Assembly (NCBI GenBank): GCA_012862575.1
Contig: BLSF01000009.1
Location: 434,001-498,000 of the forward strand
Direction of reading: 5' to 3'
DNA length: 64,000 nt
Origin: Parietichytrium sp. I65-24A
Lineage: Eukaryota; Sar; Bigyra; Thraustochytrida; Thraustochytriidae
Shown here: positions 58,643 through 64,000 of the stretch, piece by piece
Layout of the letters: each line of letters opens with the position of its first letter
Numbering within the stretch: position 1 is the first letter of the stretch
Notes under the pieces: generated by a model
Told to the model about the DNA's origin: nothing
Database searches by the model: none
What the model saw: only the letters and a program-made list of their open reading frames with translations
Translations under genes and position numbers: made by a program

Positions 58643-58754
58643 CTGTGGCTCTTTAGTGTCCTAGGGAAGGAGTGAATCTGCGCTGACGTTTCGATACGAG
58701 CAACCCGAAGGCGACCCAAGCGAAAGCGTAGCATCACCGGACAAGGCACTCAGG

Positions 58755-60561
58755 ATGTCGTCGAAAAAACGCGTGTCTTACTTTTATGATAGCGAAATAG
58801 GCAATTTCCATTATGGTGAGGGCCATCCGATGAAGCCGCATCGAGTGCGCATGGCTCACCATCTCATCGTCGGTTATGGGCTTTACAAGCACATGGACAC
58901 GTTTCGCCCGCCGCTCATCAAGCCGGCAGAGATCACAAGATTTCATACGGACGATTATGTCAATTTTCTCCGAATGGTGAACCCGGACAACATGAATCAA
59001 TATGTCCGTCAGCTTCAGCGATGTAAGTTTAGGGTTTCCTCTTCGTAGTCTATTGTGTTGAGTTGTTGTTGGTACTGACTGTCTTGTCTCTGATTTAGTT
59101 AACGTCGGTGAGGATTGTCCGGTTTTCGATGATCTCTTTAATTACGTCCGAATCTACACCAGCGGCAGCATTGGCGGCGCGAAACGGCTAAACGCCAGGT
59201 CCTCAGACATCGTCATCAACTGGTCCGGTGGTCTGCATCACGCCAAAAAGTCTGAGGCGTCTGGATTCTGCTACGTAAATGACTGCGTGTTGGGAATTCT
59301 TGAGCTGCTAAAGTACCACCAGAGGGTTCTTTACATTGATATCGACGTCCACCATGGTGACGGTGTTGAGGAAGCTTTGTAAGTTTGCAGAAATCTCTTC
59401 CGCCGTCTTGTATCAATTGCGGTAATCGTGACATAAGTGCCTATTTTTCTAACATCCTCCAACTTTGGGTGATTTTCTCACCTGGTTGCTTCCTCAATGC
59501 AGCTATGCCACAAACCGTGTCATGACTTGCAGCTTCCACAAATATGGAGACTTTTTCCCGCACACCGGCGATTGGAAGGACTATGGTGTTGGCAAGGGTA
59601 AAGGTTACGCCGTAAACTTTCCTTTGCAAGACGGAGTAGACGACGAAACTTTTGTTGGCATCTTTGAGCCAGTGATTGATAAAATCTTTGAAAGGTTCGC
59701 CCCAGAGGCAGTTGTGCTTCAATGCGGTGCTGTAAGTTTTCGCAGAGAAGAAACATGTCAACTACAATTGTGGGATGGATTCTAACCCAATGATACCTCA
59801 GGACTCAATTTCTGGCGACCGCCTAGGATGTTTCAATCTGACGCTTCGAGGACATGCCCAAGCAGTGAAGCATGTAAGTTCTCCAACGGCCACTTTTTTT
59901 CCCTTCATATTGCATTGCATATCCACTCACAAGCCTCGTACACTACGAAATTGACAGGTAAAATCCAAGAACGTTCCAGTGCTGGTCCTTGGTGGAGGCG
60001 GATACACAATGCGCAACGTGGCGCGTTGCTGGACGTATGAGACGGCAGTGCTTTTGGAGAAAGAAGATATCGAAGATCCTGTAAGTCGCCCTTCTGCATT
60101 TGGCAGTAGTTTTGGAACACTCCTTGCGCACCTCTAATTGTTGACTGGAAACCCATGTGATGAATTTTTAAGCTCCCGAGCAACATGTACTATGAATACT
60201 TTGGTCCTGATTATCGCCTGCACATCAACCCTAGCAATATGGCAAACTCGAACTCTCCGGAATACATCTCTGATATCTTGAAGAAGCTCACTGATATCCT
60301 TGACGTAAGTGGCAGGGTCATATGTCCCATGATTCGACCATGACAAGTGCTAATCAAAACCCCTTTGTTCACCTTCAGGAACTGGAAAACGTGCCCGGGC
60401 TACAAGCAACATCTCTCCAGAATGGCGACGATGGCATCAACATAGATGCACCGGTCGATGAAGATATGGAAGACGCAGACAAAAACACGGAAGCAAAAGC
60501 TGCTTTTGAGAAAAGAGTTCATGACGCAGAGTACTTTGATCCTCCAAAGCCAGCACTTTGA
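58755..60561 (+). CDS. HDAC1: Class I histone deacetylase HDAC1/RPD3 (seven exons)
   Basis: Exons 58755-59022, 59099-59378, 59503-59731, 59802-59873, 59958-60080, 60173-60304 and 60379-60561 join in frame to 428 residues. All six introns (70-124 nt) start GTAAGT and end AG. The protein removes acetyl groups from histone tails in Sin3/NuRD-like complexes in the nucleus. Zn and charge-relay motifs are intact: [62 protein letters not shown] and [15 protein letters not shown]. After the catalytic domain comes the conserved [17 protein letters not shown] segment. A short acidic tail ([17 protein letters not shown]) follows. It is much the most intron-rich gene in the window. Confidence 0.96.
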
Positions 60562-61148
60562 GACGGCGCAGAACCCCACTTCTCTCGTACTCCTGAAAGA
60601 GGGAGTTTGGACATTTAATCACAATGAAGGCAATTTCAAACATGCTCTCCCCACGAGTGATATATCTTCTTTTTCCCTCGTTCCCGTCGTTTCACCCCAC
60701 ACTTTTCATGACAGTCACTGTTGCCGTGATCACGATGCGAAGACTGATGCTAGCTAATACCAAAGTGACACAGTGTACGTACGTACACGCACTGGGCCGA
60801 AAGGACATGCTCAAGCACCCCACCATGGCAGGGGTTACAGCTGCTCATTTTCGTTCGCCTCTGCTGATGCTCAAGTTTCTCAAGCAAGCATCTCATGCTC
60901 ATTCTCATGCTCATGTTAGTAAAGTGCACAAAACTGAAGGTTATCTACGGTAGCGGACTCTATCTAGGGATCTGAAGCTAACAATGCACACAACACACAA
61001 GGACACGAACTGCGCCTATTTCTGTTCAGTTCTGTGAAAAGGGGAAAGTTGAACTAGTTGTGAGCGGCCCAGACGCGAGCCATCAGTTAGGTTTTTATTT
61101 TTGTAAACCGTGGGGAATTTGAGCGCCTTGCTTGCTTGGACGGCGAAG
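60562..61148. other. Intergenic region
   Basis: This 587-bp region contains a CTCATGCTCATTCTCATGCTCATG tandem stretch (about 60888-60915) and a CGTACGTACG palindrome near 60778. Open frames here look random. No gene. Confidence 0.5.
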
Positions 61149-62189
61149 ATGGTGTCTCGTGGCGTTGTAAAGCAAACCCTCCCACTGATTCTGGGGGGAG
61201 AGTTGGTAGGTGTTCTCACGAGTGGCTCGAAAAAGAAGTTTTCGATGCCTAGCCTCAACGAAGAACGCGCGGAGAGACTGAGACTTGCGCTCGAGCGACT
61301 TGGCCGCGCCGGTGCGTTTTACTCTGGTATCCACCTTCTCACGAGCAGAGACAACAAAGCTTGGTGGATTTTCTTGTCAGGGGGTTTCCTGCAGTCGTTC
61401 ATCCGCCCCTTCCCGTGGAGCTTGTCATTGTACTTTTGTCTGCGCTCAATGAGCAACTACGCTAGAAGGAACCATTGCATGGCGCACTTGCACCCAGCGG
61501 CAATATTCTTCTCCCACATGCTGCACAACTACCTGTTGACAAATAGGGCAGACTTGGTGGAGCCCAGCTACATCAAATTGTGGCTTCAAGCCATACCAGA
61601 GTATCAGAGACTGGGAGAATTTCTTGCCCATTTCCAGACCACAAAACTCGAGAGATATGTTTCGGACCAGGTGGGGGATGACAGGATTAGCCAGATTCCG
61701 CAAAAATTGCTGGCTTCATTTCGGGTGCAGTTTCCTATGGTTTTCGGGTTATACGCCGTGCCACACCTTGTATTTTACAAGAAGACTCAAAAACGTTATT
61801 TCGGTTGCGCCAAATCTGCTCTAACGTTTTTGATAGGAGAGGCTGTGCGTATTCTTCGTACTTCGGCCGTCCTCGCTATTCTCCCAAGAGTGCTCACTGA
61901 ATTTCCGTGCCTTTACGATAAATGTCTCCGGTTAGTCGGCCGCAACGATGGCGATCTCCCTGCCAAGCGGGCACCATTGTTGCACACCTTGTCCGCGTCG
62001 GTCCTGAGTACTCTTGTTTTCTTGGCAGAGCCTGAACCTCGACTCAACATGATGACAGTGTATACTTGGTGGAGAATAATGGAAGCAGCGCTTCGACCGC
62101 ATATTTTGAAAGAGAAAGAGTCCAATTCTGAGACTCTTGTGAGCTCTTTGTGCATTGGAACAACAGCAATGTTGGCTTCCAAGAGCTGA
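61149..62189 (+). CDS. TMEM135-like multi-pass membrane protein
   Basis: This 346-residue protein starts MVSRGVVKQTLPLILGGEL; the frame upstream lacks an ATG. Hydrophobic segments occur near 5-20, 85-105, 130-150, 200-215, 230-260 and 290-305. The pattern WWIFLSGGFLQSF, then SLSLYFCLRSMSNYARR, resembles the G-x-LAG...R-x2-LALYL-x-R-AL signature of TMEM135 and its fungal relatives. Those proteins act at peroxisomes and mitochondria in lipid metabolism and organelle dynamics. The match is short. The paired arrangement of two similar halves typical of that group is not clear to me. Convergent with MIC19. Confidence 0.5.
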   Translation: MVSRGVVKQTLPLILGGELVGVLTSGSKKKFSMPSLNEERAERLRLALERLGRAGAFYSGIHLLTSRDNKAWWIFLSGGFLQSFIRPFPWSLSLYFCLRSMSNYARRNHCMAHLHPAAIFFSHMLHNYLLTNRADLVEPSYIKLWLQAIPEYQRLGEFLAHFQTTKLERYVSDQVGDDRISQIPQKLLASFRVQFPMVFGLYAVPHLVFYKKTQKRYFGCAKSALTFLIGEAVRILRTSAVLAILPRVLTEFPCLYDKCLRLVGRNDGDLPAKRAPLLHTLSASVLSTLVFLAEPEPRLNMMTVYTWWRIMEAALRPHILKEKESNSETLVSSLCIGTTAMLASKS

Positions 62190-62480
62190 AAGCATGTCCC
62201 TCCCGCATTTCTTACACTGCCGTCGGCTTCACCCATAACCTTGCTCAGTGTTGACCATAGCCTACCGCCTTGACTTCCACCATTAGATTTGGGCACAAGT
62301 TAACATGGGAGGGGGGCCAAGGTGTTTGAAATGCTCTTGATTTTCCGTATCGCCTTTTTGCGACACAAAATTCACCTGAGTACATACAAACGTGAAAATC
62401 ATCTTCTCGACCGCACCTGGTCACTTCGTATATTTCTTCTCATTGTTATAGGAAAAAATAAATAATAGACAAACCTTCGC

Positions 62481-63008
62481 TTAGGCAGTAGTTCCTTGGA
62501 CGCAATGATCGTATGCTTTGATGAAGTTCTCGCACTCAGTCGTCGACAAAGATGAGTCGAGGCATGCAACGCACTCCTCGCGCTCCGATGTGCACCTCGA
62601 GGCAGGCGCTGCTGCACTGTCGCTTCTTTTCTCTAATTGGGAAGCATGCGACAGCGACTGCTCAATTTCGCGAATTACCCTTTCTTCTTCGCGATGCATA
62701 CGCACAAGACTAGCTACTCTCCGTTTTTCCTCCATTTCGGCACTTTTTGCAGCACTTTCTGCCGCGTTAACTTGAGCTATCTGGCTTTGAGCAGGTGACC
62801 CTGAAGCAGACTCTTCAACTGGGGCACCTTGCAAGCTGCGGACTAGCTCTGGCGAGAAAACTACATGGAAGCCTTCCTTCAGGCTTTCGTCGTCATCTTC
62901 CTCCTCGCCGTCCTCTAATTCGTCTTCATCCTCGAACTCATCGTCATCCTCATAGAGGAACTCCTCCTCTGTCTCCTTTGGCTCATCTTGTGACTGCGAG
63001 GAACCCAT
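62481..63008 (-). CDS. MIC19: MICOS subunit MIC19/CHCHD3-like CHCH protein
   Basis: This 175-residue protein starts MGSSQSQDEP, an N-myristoylation consensus as in MIC19. A very acidic stretch (12-42) is followed by VVFSPELVRSLQ, which resembles the conserved FSxxLVxxL element of MIC19/AIM13. A charged helix (90-127) leads to a C-terminal CHCH domain: C139-x9-C149 and C159-x9-C169, separated by nine residues, plus an extra C146. Twin CX9C cysteines form two disulfides after Mia40-dependent import into the intermembrane space. MIC19 links MIC60 to the sorting machinery at crista junctions. The long acidic N-terminal block is unusual for the family. Confidence 0.72.
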   Translation of the reverse strand: MGSSQSQDEPKETEEEFLYEDDDEFEDEDELEDGEEEDDDESLKEGFHVVFSPELVRSLQGAPVEESASGSPAQSQIAQVNAAESAAKSAEMEEKRRVASLVRMHREEERVIREIEQSLSHASQLEKRSDSAAAPASRCTSEREECVACLDSSLSTTECENFIKAYDHCVQGTTA

Positions 63009-63629
63009 CTTGCTGCCTTGTGACCTCGGAGCTCCGTGTATTCCACTCTTGGAGACGCCCCTTTCGAAAGCCTATCTTTCCTGGTCTGCTGCGGGCTCTA
63101 TTCGTGTGTCGTGCTGGGGGTCGGCAGGGTTCACTTTCCTTTGTTTTCCAAGAGCCCTATTGTTTTCCATTGCCCTTAGTCTACTTCGCCGCTTACACTG
63201 CTACACTAGTGGTTCTCGGCTTTGGCTCTTGCCCGAGCAAGTGGAGCCACGAAGTTCAAGCATAAAGAAACCCTATCGGAAGGCGGGGTGTTGCTCAAGC
63301 GCGCGATCGCAACAAGCCAGATTCACAAAGAAAAGAAAACCTAAGGAGAGTTATTTTGCGTGGAGAAAACACGTTACGAACAAGACTTTAAAACTTGAGG
63401 GTTTCGTATACTAATGAAGACACTTGACTTGCATTGAATTGGTTGGCGCCCATCAAATTGTGCAACGTTTGACTGACTGGAACGATTTTAAATCTGAATC
63501 TGTTTCATACAGAGACACTGAGTCGCTGCTCATGCCATCAAACGTCCGTTCACATGCACAAAGTTGGACCCATCGACTGACGTTGCACCCGCTTCCAAAA
63601 AACGCAAATAGAGAGCTTTTCGATGCGGG
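63009..63629. other. Intergenic region between MIC19 and the last small gene
   Basis: This 621-bp region is the upstream side of MIC19 and the 3' side of the gene at 63630. An open frame at 63010-63414 on the plus strand is unconvincing. No repeats. Confidence 0.5.
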
Positions 63630-63932
63630 TCAGGGGGTAAGAGTAGTTGAAACTTTTTCTGACAAAGATGCAATCTTCGCTTTTACTCGAGCGATCTCCT
63701 GAGCGTGCGATGCTCGAGAGCGCTCAACGGCGTCAAAAAAGGTCTGCGTCATGACTCCTGGTCGAAATGAGATCTTCGGTTCAGTTTCCGTGAAAAGCTT
63801 CGGTTCTTCATTATCCTCAAGGTCCCTCAGGTTGCACTCCAACAGCTCAAGTTGTTTTTTTAGGTCCTTTACCTGTTTCTTCCGCAAGAGCAAAGCCTTT
63901 AGAGAGTTTTCGCGCTCCAGGTCTTTTTGCAT
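63630..63932 (-). CDS. Small coiled-coil protein, unknown
   Basis: This 100-residue protein starts MQKDLERENSLKALLLRKKQ; the few in-frame codons before it have no ATG. Residues 1-40 and 73-93 are helical with heptad leucines (KDLKKQLELLECNLRDLEDN; EIARVKAKIASLSEKV). A non-helical core sits between them (KISFRPGVMTQTFFDAVERS). No family recognised. The window ends 70 bp beyond the start, so an additional upstream exon cannot be ruled out. Confidence 0.6.
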   Translation of the reverse strand: MQKDLERENSLKALLLRKKQVKDLKKQLELLECNLRDLEDNEEPKLFTETEPKISFRPGVMTQTFFDAVERSRASHAQEIARVKAKIASLSEKVSTTLTP

Positions 63933-64000
63933 TGCGAGCAATCCGCTTCACTCCCGAGGGTGCTATCCCGAGTGCTTATGTCTCGTGGGCTTTCTGATGT

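Noticed and set aside
60624-60953. 109-codon frame after HDAC1
   Set aside because: It includes a CTCATG tandem repeat and has no protein-like pattern.

Overview
The window looks like a compact nuclear genome segment from a flagellated protist. It holds about 30 protein-coding genes in 64 kb. Most are intronless, and the few introns are short (70-237 nt) and begin with GTAAGT. Intergenic gaps run from about 60 bp to 3.4 kb and are rich in GA/CT and other simple repeats. The gene content is plainly eukaryotic: HDAC1/RPD3, ASF1, RAB18, syntaxin 18, PP1, twinfilin, NDUFA11, MIC19 and a class I-type deubiquitinase. Three features suggest a stramenopile, possibly a labyrinthulomycete (thraustochytrid): a mitochondrial glutamine-using carbamoyl-phosphate synthetase, a ciliary microtubule-inner-protein homologue (PIERCE type), and GA/CT-rich leaders ahead of several genes. 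That placement is inference. I see no tRNA, rRNA, CRISPR array or recognisable mobile element.

Layout. 2.0-4.1 kb: a 707-aa protein built almost wholly of eight ~73-aa repeats of two alternating types, with no family I recognise. 4.9-14.9 kb: two divergent mitochondrial arginine/urea-pathway genes, carbamoyl-phosphate synthetase (-) and a fused N-acetylglutamate kinase/N-acetylglutamyl-phosphate reductase (+). 15.4-24.9 kb: a USP/DUSP deubiquitinase, mitoribosomal bS6, an unknown 336-aa protein, the PIERCE-like protein, ASF1 with an acidic block inserted inside its core, and an XRCC3-like RecA paralogue. 26-36 kb: a coiled-coil protein, a MaoC-like hot-dog protein, a GNPTAB-like Golgi phosphotransferase with Notch repeats, twinfilin and an SLC35B-type transporter. 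37-48 kb: RAB18 (2 exons), NDUFA11 (3 exons, recovered by splicing by eye), an N-myristoylatable LRR-PP2C phosphatase, syntaxin 18, a small unknown and a large unknown membrane protein. 48-64 kb: PP1 (2 exons), folylpolyglutamate/dihydrofolate synthase (2 exons), a coiled-coil/zinc protein, ethanolamine kinase, an EFMT/METTL13-type methyltransferase, an acidic protein, HDAC1 (7 exons), a TMEM135-like membrane protein, MIC19 and a small coiled-coil protein.

How they fit together. Several genes serve mitochondria: CPS, ARG5,6, bS6, NDUFA11 and MIC19. Others serve the early secretory and Golgi system: RAB18, syntaxin 18, the GNPTAB-like enzyme and SLC35B. Neighbours are mostly in divergent or convergent pairs rather than operon-like runs. 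Observations most worth a second look: the alternating-repeat protein, the perfect palindrome GTACCGGTAC found four times and each time upstream of genes, the ASF1 insert, the arginine gene pair, and the invariant GTAAGT donor in all eleven coding introns I could reconstruct.
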